Below are positions 24,351 through 32,531 of a DNA stretch of 64,000 bases, one piece after another (the first letter of the stretch is position 1; every line of letters begins with the position of its first letter). Position numbers and translations under genes: made by a program. Under the pieces are notes generated by a model, which was given only the letters and a program-made list of their open reading frames with translations, was not told the DNA's origin and made no database searches. The DNA comes from CALRWV02 sp943371965 (lineage in GTDB: Bacteria; Bacteroidota; JABWAT01). The stretch spans positions 1 through 64,000 of the forward strand of contig CALRWV020000011.1 of assembly GCA_943371965.1 (NCBI GenBank), in the 5' to 3' direction.

Positions 24351-26298
24351 CTGTAAATTTCGCCCCATTTCTGAAATTCTGATCATAATAAATACGGGCA
24401 TCCATTGAATCCAAAATCCTTTTTACAACTGAAAGACCCAATCCGCTTCCTTCTGTTTTCGTTGTGAAAAATGGCTGGAAAATATTATTGATTTCATTAG
24501 GCTGAATTCCCGGACCATCATCTTCAATCGATAAAGTAAGTTCATCAATTTCCTGCACATTGATTTTTCCCTTTCCTTTCATTGCCTGAATTGAATTCAT
24601 CATCAGATTTAAAAACACCTGAGTCATCAATTCCCGGTCAATCTGTATTTTGAATTCGGTCTGAAAGTGTGAAACAAATTTTATTCCGCTGTTATCCGGA
24701 ATAAGCTGAAGTTTTTCAAAACAATTTTGTGTCAGTTCCGAAATTGAAACCATTTCATAATTTGGTGAAATCGGTTTTCCGTAATCAAGCAAATCATTTA
24801 CAAGCCGGTTCAATCGGTCAACTTCCTCAACGATAATAATTTTATATTTTTCCCGGTTGTTTTCAGTAATGCTTTTTGCAGCAAACTTTATACTTGAAAG
24901 CGGATTTCTGATTTCATGAGCAAGAGTAACTGTCATTTGTCCAACAATCGCCATCCGTTCCATGAGTTGTCTTTCCCTGATAATTTCAAGATGCTCCTTT
25001 ACCAGAATAAACTGGTTAGAAAGTGTCATCATAAAATTTACGTCCTGACTGTTCCAATCACTGAGATTGTCATCGCGGTTGAAAAACAGAAAATAATTTG
25101 TCCTGTTAGCCCCCAATACACGTATACCGATCTGAATTTTATTTTCCTCATAAAAAGAACAGACAACTGAACGCCACTCTTCACTTTGCGTTTTGATTTT
25201 CAATTCATCCAGTTTGAGTGAAAAGAGTGATTCAAATTCATTTGAAAATATTCTATCATCAGGCAGTCTGAATGAGTTGGGCATCCATAATGAAAATGGA
25301 TTGATCTGTCTCAACTTTCCGGTTTCATCCATTTTGTAAATGGCAAGAAGTTCTGCAGATGCCCCTTCGTTGCATGACTTTTTAAAATCAGCCAAAACCT
25401 GTTCGTTATCAATAAATTTCAGAGATTCATTTGTGAATTTATCCAGTATCTTTTTCTGTTTTGCAATCTGCTTGAAAAAAACATCTTCCAGTCTTGTCAT
25501 GCGTTGTGATATATACGGAAAAAATGAAAAAGTCAGTGAAGTAACAATTATCAGCGTCAATGAAATTGCCGCAACTTCAGATTGAATTTTCAATGTCAGT
25601 ACAAGAACAATCATGGCAGCACAAAAAAGCAACCAGCCCAATAATGATTTAACAATTGAATATTTTTTTGGGATGACCAGAATGTTGGTTTTCATGATCA
25701 CGTAACCCATCATAACCGTGTAAATCCCATTTGAAAGCTGTCCTATTTCGTATGGATTTGCACCGGGAAAAAGATTATCTGACAAACCACCAAGATATGC
25801 AATCAGCCCCGTTACAATCAGAAAACTGTAAATCCGTTTTGATAAGGGATTGTTGGTTTCCTGCCGCTTTTTATAGAGAAGCCATAATCCCATTGACATG
25901 GTTATCAGAAGATCCAGGGAGAAACAAATGAGAAAACCTTTGAACCAGAAAGTTTCATAACTGCTGAAATCGGGATGAAGAACTGCCAGATTCAACATGA
26001 CGGAAGGAACAGAAATAATCAGTATTGTGTTTCTGTACTTGTTAGGGTAAGTAACATCGCGGAGAAAAGTGAATGTTGCAACTCCCAGCCAGGAGGCTGA
26101 AGCATAAATCATTTTGTGCCAGAAGTTAAACATTTCAGGAAAGCTGAACAGGATTGAAAAATTCCAGAGTGTGCACAAAAATGAAAGAAGAATAAAAGAG
26201 CGGTTCACTTTTGGAAACGGATTTCTGAGGACAACATAACCAAACAGGTAAAAATTGACCACAAAAGCGAAAAGACAAAAGATGAGTTGAAGTTCCAT
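24337..26298 (-). CDS. Membrane histidine kinase with 7TM sensor (HisKA_7TM type)
   Basis: 653 residues. About seven hydrophobic helices fill residues 1-230 (start MELQLIFCLFAFVVNFYLFG), followed by a cytoplasmic GAF-like region (about 270-430), HisKA with TLAHEIRNPLSSIKFAA (His near 461) and HATPase_c with FLNLMMNSIQAM, EDDGPGIQ and GSGLGLSVVKRI to the end. NtrB-like kinases of this form usually pair with sigma-54 response regulators; the nearest here is at 15742, only an inferred partner. No receiver is attached. It stands alone, downstream of a GC-rich terminator. Confidence 0.93.
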   Translation of the reverse strand: MELQLIFCLFAFVVNFYLFGYVVLRNPFPKVNRSFILLSFLCTLWNFSILFSFPEMFNFWHKMIYASASWLGVATFTFLRDVTYPNKYRNTILIISVPSVMLNLAVLHPDFSSYETFWFKGFLICFSLDLLITMSMGLWLLYKKRQETNNPLSKRIYSFLIVTGLIAYLGGLSDNLFPGANPYEIGQLSNGIYTVMMGYVIMKTNILVIPKKYSIVKSLLGWLLFCAAMIVLVLTLKIQSEVAAISLTLIIVTSLTFSFFPYISQRMTRLEDVFFKQIAKQKKILDKFTNESLKFIDNEQVLADFKKSCNEGASAELLAIYKMDETGKLRQINPFSLWMPNSFRLPDDRIFSNEFESLFSLKLDELKIKTQSEEWRSVVCSFYEENKIQIGIRVLGANRTNYFLFFNRDDNLSDWNSQDVNFMMTLSNQFILVKEHLEIIRERQLMERMAIVGQMTVTLAHEIRNPLSSIKFAAKSITENNREKYKIIIVEEVDRLNRLVNDLLDYGKPISPNYEMVSISELTQNCFEKLQLIPDNSGIKFVSHFQTEFKIQIDRELMTQVFLNLMMNSIQAMKGKGKINVQEIDELTLSIEDDGPGIQPNEINNIFQPFFTTKTEGSGLGLSVVKRILDSMDARIYYDQNFRNGAKFTVNFK

Positions 26299-26343
26299 AG
26301 AATATTTTCTTTGATTGAAATTAATTCAATTTATGAATGAAAC

Positions 26344-26378
26344 AAAATCCGGCCGGGCTTTCGCCGCAACCGGATTTT
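26344..26378 (-). terminator. Rho-independent terminator
   Basis: Stem AAAATCCGG / CCGGATTTT (9 bp) with an inner GGGC-TTTC-GCC element; on the minus strand it ends in TTTTGTTT. It lies just after the stop of the gene at 26399-26950. Confidence 0.75.
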
Positions 26379-26398
26379 TGGAGGAGTCGCTCTTGACC

Positions 26399-26950
26399 TT
26401 AACGCGTCGGGAATCTCCAAGAAAATATCAGTCCGAAATATGGAGTTTTAACAACTTCAGGACCGCCATCAATAATTTCTGAATAAGGTTTTACTGGCTG
26501 TTTCGCTGAAGGAACACTGATAATATCAATCTCGTAATCCTGATTAATAACCACCCCTGCTTTCAGGGTCATTCCGGCATGGCCTCCAATCAGAATATCA
26601 TAAAATCCGCCAACACCAAGACGGAGAGATAAATCTTCGCCTTCGTTTACCATTGCATATAACTCTGCTTCCGGAATCGGAATAAAACCATTCAATCCAT
26701 AAAGACCTACAGAGAAACCCGGTTTTACAAATCCGTTCCAGAATGAATTTACATTTGTTAGGGTATAGTCATAAAACAATGTTGAGATGGGCATTTTGAA
26801 ATCAGAAGTGGCAACCGGCAAACTCCCCACTGTTAATCCCGCCCCAAATCCCCAAATTGATTTGTTCAGCAGTTTTGGTTTTTCAAATTCCTGGGCAGTT
26901 ATTAAATTGCTTGTTAAAGCAAAGAAAAGTATGTAAAGTATCCGTTTCAT
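26399..26950 (-). CDS. Exported protein, probable outer-membrane barrel
   Basis: 183 residues, family not recognised. Signal peptide MKRILYILFFALTSNLITAQ. The mature part is rich in Gly and amphipathic strands (SIWGFGAGLTVGSLPV, GFSVGLYGLNGFIPI, LRLGVGGFYDILIGGHAGMTL) and ends in FGLIFSWRF, consistent with a small outer-membrane beta barrel. GAGG stands before the ATG. A 53-base segment covering this ribosome site and the first 13 codons is repeated with 4 mismatches near 28230, so part of this gene was copied (or the reverse). A terminator follows it. Confidence 0.65.
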   Translation of the reverse strand: MKRILYILFFALTSNLITAQEFEKPKLLNKSIWGFGAGLTVGSLPVATSDFKMPISTLFYDYTLTNVNSFWNGFVKPGFSVGLYGLNGFIPIPEAELYAMVNEGEDLSLRLGVGGFYDILIGGHAGMTLKAGVVINQDYEIDIISVPSAKQPVKPYSEIIDGGPEVVKTPYFGLIFSWRFPTR

Positions 26951-27089
26951 ATTAACCTCATATTAGTGATATTTTTTTGAACCAACACAATGTGCAATTC
27001 TGAACACATTACTATCTAAACGCTCAACCATTATTGGATTCGTAAATGTTCACATTTCCACTGTCCCACCACTTTTAGGTAGGAGTTTT

Positions 27090-27479
27090 TCAATAATTGT
27101 GTTGTTGTTTTCTTTTCATCATGTGACTTATTATAAAAAGAATGCCAACTATAATAAACGGAAATGTAACGATTAATATAATGCCCAAGGATATACCAAT
27201 GGAATGGTTCATGTTATAGTTGTGAATATAAATGAATGGGCTAAAGCCAACTCCTAATATTAAAAAAATTATTCCTCCAAAATATTCCCACTTCCATGCT
27301 ACTATCAGCAATGTTATTAATATAATTGTTGGAATCAGATGAATTAAAAAGTTTTTAATTTGTTCCCAAATTGTTAAACTCGGTTCAAATACATCCAACG
27401 CAAATACACTAATGAATAAGATAGATAGAATACAAATGATTCTAGGTATCCAGTGAAGTACTTTAATATTTGTTTTCAT
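27090..27479 (-). CDS. Small integral membrane protein of unknown function
   Basis: 129 residues with about four membrane helices (for example IICILSILFISVFAL, IILITLLIVAWKW, IIFLILGVGFSPF, GIILIVTFPFIIVGILF) and a basic tail MMKRKQQHNY. No family recognised. It starts 15 bases after the repeat-rich secreted protein gene at 27495, so they are probably co-transcribed. Confidence 0.6.
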   Translation of the reverse strand: MKTNIKVLHWIPRIICILSILFISVFALDVFEPSLTIWEQIKNFLIHLIPTIILITLLIVAWKWEYFGGIIFLILGVGFSPFIYIHNYNMNHSIGISLGIILIVTFPFIIVGILFIISHMMKRKQQHNY

Positions 27480-27494
27480 TGTATTATTCCTTTT

Positions 27495-28202
27495 TTAATT
27501 AACAGTTTTATCTATTCTCAGGTCTATTTTTCCATCTTTATCCAAGAAAATAAATTCGCCCTTTTTATACGAATGCCCTTGAATTGTAACATCGCGAAAG
27601 AGCAAAGCTTGTTTTAACTTTCCGTTGTCGTAAAATTTCACTCTGCGTTCTGTGCCCATGCGAGCTACTTGGTAGCCATATATAAAAATATTTCCACTGG
27701 TTGTGCACGGAATACCATCAATTAACTCATCATTCACAAGCCAAATTTCTTTTAATTTGCCATTTTCATACAAAGGTGTACCAGGCCCATCATTCTGGGC
27801 GCCGATTAGATGACCTTGTATTAATGTATTTTCTGGTAGCCAAAAGCTTAACTTCTCCCCCCAATAGTTAAAGAAAACGCTAGTACCAGGGGGAAGAGGC
27901 TGACCAAAGAATTTTGTTTCTTTGCTAATAATACATCGGTCAAGTTTACCATCGCTATTAAAAAAAAGCTTTGAACTTTCCGGTAACCAATAACCATCAA
28001 TTATAAAGTCTTTAGCAAGAACACAGGTATTAATCTTATTATTTTTGAAATATTCAACTTCTCCCCTACATGGAATGTTTTTGATTATTTGTTCAGTGTT
28101 TTCTTTACTATTTGATTGTGGATATGAAGTACTATTAAAGATAGTTGTGAAAATTATCACCATATGGAATATGCTTGATTTTAAGGTTGTTTTAGTTTTC
28201 AT
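27495..28202 (-). CDS. Secreted protein with about five 30-35 residue repeats
   Basis: 235 residues with a signal peptide ending near NSTSYPQS. The mature protein is a run of similar units: a NGKL or DGKL turn, a hydrophobic strand, then I-x-G and a strand ending in FF or FI (for example NSDGKLDRCII, ENGKLKEIWLV, DNGKLKQALLF, DKDGKIDLRI). This looks MORN-like, but I cannot assign a family or function. Its ATG overlaps the stop of a short upstream frame (28199-28255) as ATGA, which suggests translational coupling. Confidence 0.65.
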   Translation of the reverse strand: MKTKTTLKSSIFHMVIIFTTIFNSTSYPQSNSKENTEQIIKNIPCRGEVEYFKNNKINTCVLAKDFIIDGYWLPESSKLFFNSDGKLDRCIISKETKFFGQPLPPGTSVFFNYWGEKLSFWLPENTLIQGHLIGAQNDGPGTPLYENGKLKEIWLVNDELIDGIPCTTSGNIFIYGYQVARMGTERRVKFYDNGKLKQALLFRDVTIQGHSYKKGEFIFLDKDGKIDLRIDKTVN

Positions 28203-28255
28203 TTTTTTGCCTTTAATGTTAATGCAAAGAAAGGTATGTAAAAGATCCGTTTCAT
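28199..28255 (-). pseudogene. 5' fragment copy of the gene at 26399-26950, or coupled leader peptide
   Basis: An 18-residue frame, MKRIFYIPFFALTLKAKK, whose first 13 codons and ribosome site copy those of the gene at 26950 (49 of 53 bases identical; the 25 bases at 28245-28269 and 26940-26964 are exact). It ends in TGA overlapping the next ATG. It begins 14 bases after the preceding gene. It is either the relic of a truncated duplicate or a leader that now couples translation. Confidence 0.7.
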
Positions 28256-28269
28256 ATTAACCTCATATT

Positions 28270-28812
28270 TTAAAGCAGACTTAAAAGTATAGCAACTCCA
28301 AAAACTGAATATTCCGGGTTTAAATTTGCATTTGCACTCAGTCCAATTCCAAGTCGACTTATTGGATTAAAATCGATTCTCGCTTCCAACGGAATTCCGA
28401 AAGTCACAAATTTACTCTCTGAATAATATTCAGTTGAAAAAATCCCTGAACTTTTATATAACAACTGATCTCTTTTTGAACCGGAAACTATCCCTATGCC
28501 ACCTGACACGGAGAAAAGAAAAGGAGATTTTTGCAAATACCTGCCAATAAGAAATCCAGCCTCCATAAATGATTCATTTGGTGAAGCTGATAATCCAAGA
28601 AATTCATTTTGATATGAAATTCTTGTAAAATATAATATATCATGACTGGCAAGTCCTAAATTAATTTGAGTTGGTAGACTCATTGCATTTTCTGAGAAAC
28701 CTGCTCCAACTCCACCCGATAAAAGCAATTTTTTATCTGAATTTTCTGGAGATTGTGAAAATGAATTTGAGAAAAGGAATAGAACCAAAGCAATACTTGT
28801 AAACAGTTTCAT
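28270..28812 (-). CDS. Exported protein, probable outer-membrane barrel
   Basis: 180 residues. Signal peptide MKLFTSIALVLFLFSNSFSQS. The mature part has alternating strands (LLLSGGVGAGFSENAMSL, LFSVSGGIGIVSG, FVTFGIPLEARIDFNPISRLGIGLSANANLN) and ends in FGVAILLSLL, suggesting a small outer-membrane barrel. It is first in a minus-strand run with the repeat protein and the small membrane protein. I cannot assign a function. The context TATGAGGT before the ATG matches that of the gene at 26950. Confidence 0.6.
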   Translation of the reverse strand: MKLFTSIALVLFLFSNSFSQSPENSDKKLLLSGGVGAGFSENAMSLPTQINLGLASHDILYFTRISYQNEFLGLSASPNESFMEAGFLIGRYLQKSPFLFSVSGGIGIVSGSKRDQLLYKSSGIFSTEYYSESKFVTFGIPLEARIDFNPISRLGIGLSANANLNPEYSVFGVAILLSLL

Positions 28813-28928
28813 TATGACCTCATTTAAGTGTAATCTTTATGATTGAAATCATCATGCCAATTCTATATTCACACTTATTACCTTAAAATCAGTTTCTTTT
28901 TCAGCAATGGTTTACACCTTTTCATTTT

Positions 28929-28936
28929 TATCTTTA
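28929..28936 (+). promoter_or_regulatory. Putative -7 promoter element TATCTTTA
   Basis: TATCTTTA lies 24 bases before the glycosylase ATG, a normal distance for a short leader. It is identical to the octamer at 15007-15014. Confidence 0.4.
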
Positions 28937-28959
28937 CAAAATTGTAATGTCTGGAATTC

Positions 28960-29577
28960 ATGAAAAACAAATTCAAAAAACTTCCTCTTAATTTTTATAC
29001 ACAAGAAAATGTGATTCAAATTGCAAAAGATTTACTCGGCAAATTTCTAATGACAAGAATTGATGGTGAGAATGTAACAGGCGGAATGATTGTTGAAACT
29101 GAAGCTTATGCCGGAGTAACAGATCGGGCTTCACATGCTTACGGAAACAGAAGAACCAACAGAACTGAAACCATGTTCACTGAGGGTGGAATCAGTTACG
29201 TTTATCTTTGTTACGGTATTCACAATTTGTTTAATATTGTAACAAACAAAACGGATATTCCCCACGCTGTTCTGATTCGCGCAATTGAACCAACTCTTGG
29301 AATTGATTTGATGATTCAACGGAGAAAAAAGAAAAAGTTGGATTTCAGTCTAACTTCCGGACCCGGATCTCTCAGTGAAGCATTAGGAATAACAAGAAAT
29401 CAAAATTCGATCAGTTTGCTTGATGATGAAATCTGGATTGAAGATCATGGAATTTCCGTTCCTGAAAGTATGATAATTGCAAGTCCGAGAGTTGGGGTTG
29501 GTTACGCAAAGGAAGATGCTTTATTGCCCTGGAGATTTCGTATAAAAGAAAATCCCTGGACAAGCAAATCCAAATAA
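28960..29577 (+). CDS. mpg: 3-methyladenine DNA glycosylase, AAG/MPG family
   Basis: 205 residues, typical of bacterial AAG. It removes alkylated purines in base excision repair. Characteristic stretches: LLGKFLMTRIDGE, GGMIVETEAYAG (Glu is the catalytic base), DRASHAYGNRRTNRTETMF, GGISYVYLCYGIHNLFNIVT (Tyr intercalation loop) and LTSGPGSLSEALGI. It is a single gene with a short leader and a putative -7 element, convergent with a small minus-strand gene 3 bases away. Confidence 0.95.
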   Translation: MKNKFKKLPLNFYTQENVIQIAKDLLGKFLMTRIDGENVTGGMIVETEAYAGVTDRASHAYGNRRTNRTETMFTEGGISYVYLCYGIHNLFNIVTNKTDIPHAVLIRAIEPTLGIDLMIQRRKKKKLDFSLTSGPGSLSEALGITRNQNSISLLDDEIWIEDHGISVPESMIIASPRVGVGYAKEDALLPWRFRIKENPWTSKSK

Positions 29578-29579
29578 AG

Positions 29580-29777
29580 TCATTTCCCGATTTTCAGAAT
29601 CGGTTCTGAAACAAGTTCAATCTGAATAGAATTTTGATACAGTTCCGCAATGCCGGAATCAGTTAAAATTTGTTCTCTGATTTTCGATCCCCTTATTTTT
29701 TTCACCAAAACTTCCAATTTACCTTTTTCGCTGTTAAATGTTGTTTGGATAATATTTGATTGATTTTGTGTTTTCAT
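29580..29777 (-). CDS. Small hypothetical protein
   Basis: 65 residues, no family recognised. It is charged and soluble, with the pattern LEVLVKKIRGSKIREQIL in the middle. AAAGGGA lies 6 bases before the ATG and the frame fills the gap between the glycosylase gene and aat without overlap, so it is probably a real gene. It is convergent with the glycosylase gene and separated from aat by 130 bases. Confidence 0.5.
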   Translation of the reverse strand: MKTQNQSNIIQTTFNSEKGKLEVLVKKIRGSKIREQILTDSGIAELYQNSIQIELVSEPILKIGK

Positions 29778-29873
29778 AAATTTTCCCTTTTTGATATAGC
29801 GATCAAGGAAAGATTATGCCAATATGGAAAACACTTTAAATAGATAGTTTTGAAAGGTAGTTTCATTGAATTT

Positions 29874-29915
29874 ACGGAAATCCGAAAAATAAAAACGGAA
29901 AATCGAAATCAGAAA
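29874..29915 (-). repeat. Heptad array at the 3' end of aat (6 units)
   Basis: On the minus strand, units TTTCTGA, TTTCGAT, TTTCCGT and three more. The first unit contains the aat stop codon. The 18 bases at 29871-29888 reappear exactly, inverted, at 38323-38340. Confidence 0.8.
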
Positions 29916-30496
29916 TGTGTATTTACCCGTAGTGAAGATTCAAGGAGTTTCAGGTATTCATCACGCGGAATATTTTGAGCGCCCAAAAACAAAAGATGTT
30001 CTGTCATGAATTGGGTATCCAATAAAGTAAATTGATGATTCCTTAGATGTTCAATCAAATAATGGATTGCAACTTTACTTGCATTTGGAACGCGTGAAAA
30101 CATGCTTTCACCAAAAAATGCACCCCGAAGTGAAACTCCATATAATCCCCCAACCAATTTTCCATCTTGAAATACTTCAACGGAATGGGCAAATCCACGG
30201 AGATGAAGTTGAAAATACCAGTCAATTATATCTTCTGAAATCCATGTTGAAGTCCGGTCGGCACAACCATGCATAACATCCAAAAAAGAAGTATTGAATT
30301 TTACTTCAAATGTTTTCCTGTTCAGAATATTGCGGAGAGATTTTTTCGGTTTGTAGGTTTCAAGCGGAAAAATTCCGCGTGGATCGGGAGAGTACCAGCT
30401 TATTTCACCGGTATCAGAATCAGCCATCGGAAAATACCCCTGACTGTAGGCATTCAATATTAAATCAGGGGTAATTTTAATTTCAGTTTCACTCAC
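29909..30496 (-). CDS. aat: Leucyl/phenylalanyl-tRNA--protein transferase
   Basis: 195 residues, the normal Aat length. It adds Leu or Phe to the amino terminus of proteins starting with Arg or Lys, marking them for ClpS/ClpAP degradation (N-degron pathway). Family landmarks: AYSQGYFPMAD, WYSPDPRGIFPLE, FNTSFLDVMHGCADR, TWISEDII, GFAHSVEVF, GGLYGVSLRGAFFGESMF and LLDTQFMTEHL. It starts 3 bases after the parA-like gene and is likely co-transcribed with it. The final Phe codon and the stop fall in a heptad repeat. Confidence 0.96.
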   Translation of the reverse strand: MSETEIKITPDLILNAYSQGYFPMADSDTGEISWYSPDPRGIFPLETYKPKKSLRNILNRKTFEVKFNTSFLDVMHGCADRTSTWISEDIIDWYFQLHLRGFAHSVEVFQDGKLVGGLYGVSLRGAFFGESMFSRVPNASKVAIHYLIEHLRNHQFTLLDTQFMTEHLLFLGAQNIPRDEYLKLLESSLRVNTHF

Positions 30497-30499
30497 AAA

Positions 30500-31249
30500 T
30501 TACTTTTTCGGAGCGATTTTGCGTTTGATTTCACTCCATACCAATTTAAAAGAACGTGAAGCTATAGAGTTTGGCTTTGTGTAGCAAACAGGTTCCTGGT
30601 GAATTCCCATTTTCTCAACATCAGACTGATAAGGAATATAATTTTTGCAGACCCGTTTTGCTGTTTTCGAAAAAGATTCCATTGATTCAAGATGCATATT
30701 TTTTCTGCGTTCAACCATAGAGAAAAAGGGAATGATCATTCCTGAATCCAATTTCGATTTTTCAAAAAAATTGATAATTTCATCGTAAGTTCTGAGAGAA
30801 AGTGTTGTTGGAACAGTTGGAACCAGCAGAAAATCCACCGCGTTGAAAATATTCTCGGAAACAAGCGAAATGCTTGGCGGACAATCAATAAAAACAAAAT
30901 CATAATCGTCTTTTAAAGGACGAAGAAGACTGTCAAGTTTCTTTTTTGAGTTATTCAGATCATCAAGCATGATATCCAGATTCCGGTAAGAAAAATCTGC
31001 AGGAAGAATATCGAGGTTTTCGTACTCAGTTTCCCTGATCATATCCGTTAAATCAGATTTTCCTTTTAATAAATGTTTTGATGAAGATTCGGAATCATCA
31101 ACCTTAAAATAAAAGGTTGCCGCCGCCTGGGGATCAAAATCGCACAGTAGCGTTTTCTTTCCTTCTTCAGCAGCCAGATAAGAAAAATTTACTGCCGCTG
31201 CAGTTTTACCAACGCCACCCTTAATGTTGTACACACCAATAATTTTCAT
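30500..31249 (-). CDS. parA: ParA/Soj-family ATPase
   Basis: 249 residues. The family uses ATP-dependent DNA or membrane binding to position chromosomes, plasmids or protein clusters. The deviant Walker A KGGVGKTAAAVNFSYLAAEE is at residues 9-28, then CDFDPQAAAT and the Walker B VFIDCPPSISL. No parB lies next to it, so it may be an orphan that positions something else; a chemosensory operon lies 7 kb away but not in the same transcript. Upstream there is a good promoter (31287-31318) overlapped by an ACTCCA/TGGAGT inverted repeat, which hints at repression. Confidence 0.92.
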   Translation of the reverse strand: MKIIGVYNIKGGVGKTAAAVNFSYLAAEEGKKTLLCDFDPQAAATFYFKVDDSESSSKHLLKGKSDLTDMIRETEYENLDILPADFSYRNLDIMLDDLNNSKKKLDSLLRPLKDDYDFVFIDCPPSISLVSENIFNAVDFLLVPTVPTTLSLRTYDEIINFFEKSKLDSGMIIPFFSMVERRKNMHLESMESFSKTAKRVCKNYIPYQSDVEKMGIHQEPVCYTKPNSIASRSFKLVWSEIKRKIAPKK

Positions 31250-31286
31250 AGTTTTATCCCTTTGAAAAATGACGAGTTGACGGGTA

Positions 31287-31318
31287 CAAATTTAATAATA
31301 AATTCAATTTTACTCCAA
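31287..31318 (-). promoter_or_regulatory. Promoter of parA-aat
   Basis: On the minus strand: TTG (31318-31316), 21 bases, then TAAATTTG (31294-31287), a full match to the Bacteroidota -33/-7 pattern. Transcription would begin about 30 bases before the parA ATG. Confidence 0.55.
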
Positions 31319-31328
31319 AAAATGGAGT
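31312..31328. promoter_or_regulatory. Candidate operator over the parA promoter
   Basis: ACTCCA-aaaaa-TGGAGT, a perfect 6-bp inverted repeat covering the -33 element. ParA-type proteins often repress their own genes, but the binder is unknown. Confidence 0.35.
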
Positions 31329-31570
31329 GAAAACTGTTTTTCTTTTCAAAAGAGTCAGATTTCTCAGTTTAATCTGATTTGGAAACGGAAATGACTACTC
31401 CTTAATCAGATAAGATTTACAAAATTTTGTTTTACAGAGCCAAGTTATTTAAATTTCAAAACCGGGATTGATCAGTTATCTATTTTAAAAACGAAAAACG
31501 ATTTGGCATGATTGTGGGTTAAAATAGATTAAAACCGCTTAGTTTATTCTGAAAAATAAAGAGAAACGCC
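31329..31570. other. Rest of the divergent gap between parA and the methyltransferase gene
   Basis: Holds a small stem TCAGATT (31355-31361) / AATCTGA (31371-31377). Nothing else stands out. The promoter of the plus-strand pair at 31571 should lie here but no clear element was found. Confidence 0.4.
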
Positions 31571-32512
31571 ATGCAACGACGACATTTTATTAAAATACTA
31601 TTCTTTGTACTAATTCCATTCAAACTTTTTCCTGCAACTATTTTAAAAGTCTTTACAGATGTGAAAAGTAACTTCAAGATAATTTATTTGGATTTTACAC
31701 TTAAAAGTGAATTTTTCAAGTTTTTAGAGAACGTTTTCAACTTATATCCTGAACAGGATTTTCACAAATTAATATCAGACGTTTCAGAAAAGTACAATTC
31801 TGACAAGGAAATTTACGTTGAAATTCAATCAAAACTTGGAACCATAACTCCGTTATTTTCAGCTTTTCAGTATCAATTACCAGCTCTTAAAAAGCAAAAA
31901 AAGGAGATGACGTCGCAAACTGTTAATCTTCTGGGCGATAAATCAAGTTATAATGGATTTCTGGAAATTGGTTCTTCAGGCAGATATCTGGATCCACTTG
32001 AAGAAGAGCTCAAAATAAGTGGTCAGAGGTATTATGCAGATTTTAAGGAGCCAACTTATGCTGTAACTGAAATGATTGACCGTGGTCAGTTATCTGTTGG
32101 AGCGAAGTTTATTCCGATGGCTAATTATCAAACTGATTTTAAAGGAACTATCTCTAACGAAAGTTTGGATTTGGTAACTGTTTATATCGGTTTCCACCAC
32201 TGCCCTATCGACTTACGGTTCTCTTTTGTTTCTTCTATTCGTGATACAATGAGAACAGGTGCAAAACTGATTCTGCGAGATCATGACTGCAATTCGGAAA
32301 ATCAAAAGACATTGGTTGCCTTGGCACATGACGTTTTCAATTTGGGTACACATGAAACATGGGAATATAACAGCAATGAACTGAGGAATTTTTATTCGTT
32401 GGATTTCATTATTGATTTCGTGGAAAAAGTGGGATTCAAATTTGAAAACCGGATTCTGTTTCAGAATGGCGACCCAACTAAAAATGCGCTTATGCTTTTT
32501 ACAAAAATTTAA
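31571..32512 (+). CDS. SAM-dependent methyltransferase-like protein with a Tat-type signal
   Basis: 313 residues. The start MQRRHFIKILFFVLIPFKLF has a twin-arginine motif (RRHFIK) and hydrophobic stretch, so it may be exported or membrane-anchored. Residues about 125-300 resemble a class I methyltransferase: GFLEIGSSGRYLDPLEEEL as motif I, SLDLVTVYIGFHHCP as the motif IV region, RTGAKLILRDHDC as motif V. A methyltransferase in the periplasm would lack SAM, so either the signal only anchors it inside or the fold has another use. The next gene, a membrane FAD oxidase fusion, starts 19 bases later and is surely its partner. Function unknown. Confidence 0.75.
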   Translation: MQRRHFIKILFFVLIPFKLFPATILKVFTDVKSNFKIIYLDFTLKSEFFKFLENVFNLYPEQDFHKLISDVSEKYNSDKEIYVEIQSKLGTITPLFSAFQYQLPALKKQKKEMTSQTVNLLGDKSSYNGFLEIGSSGRYLDPLEEELKISGQRYYADFKEPTYAVTEMIDRGQLSVGAKFIPMANYQTDFKGTISNESLDLVTVYIGFHHCPIDLRFSFVSSIRDTMRTGAKLILRDHDCNSENQKTLVALAHDVFNLGTHETWEYNSNELRNFYSLDFIIDFVEKVGFKFENRILFQNGDPTKNALMLFTKI

Positions 32513-32531
32513 TTATTTGAAATTATATTTT

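Noticed and set aside
26399..28812. Horizontally acquired island
   Set aside because: The genes are unknown and AT-rich, but there is no integrase, tRNA or direct repeat at the borders, so only a small accessory cluster can be claimed.
31502..31520. TTGGCATGATTGTGG as a sigma-54 promoter
   Set aside because: The GC element at -12 (TTGC) is missing and the spacing is wrong.
32412..32531. Longer start for the FAD oxidase fusion
   Set aside because: It would overlap 100 bases of the methyltransferase gene in another frame and adds residues unlike any signal; ATG 32532 gives a clean amino-terminal membrane segment.
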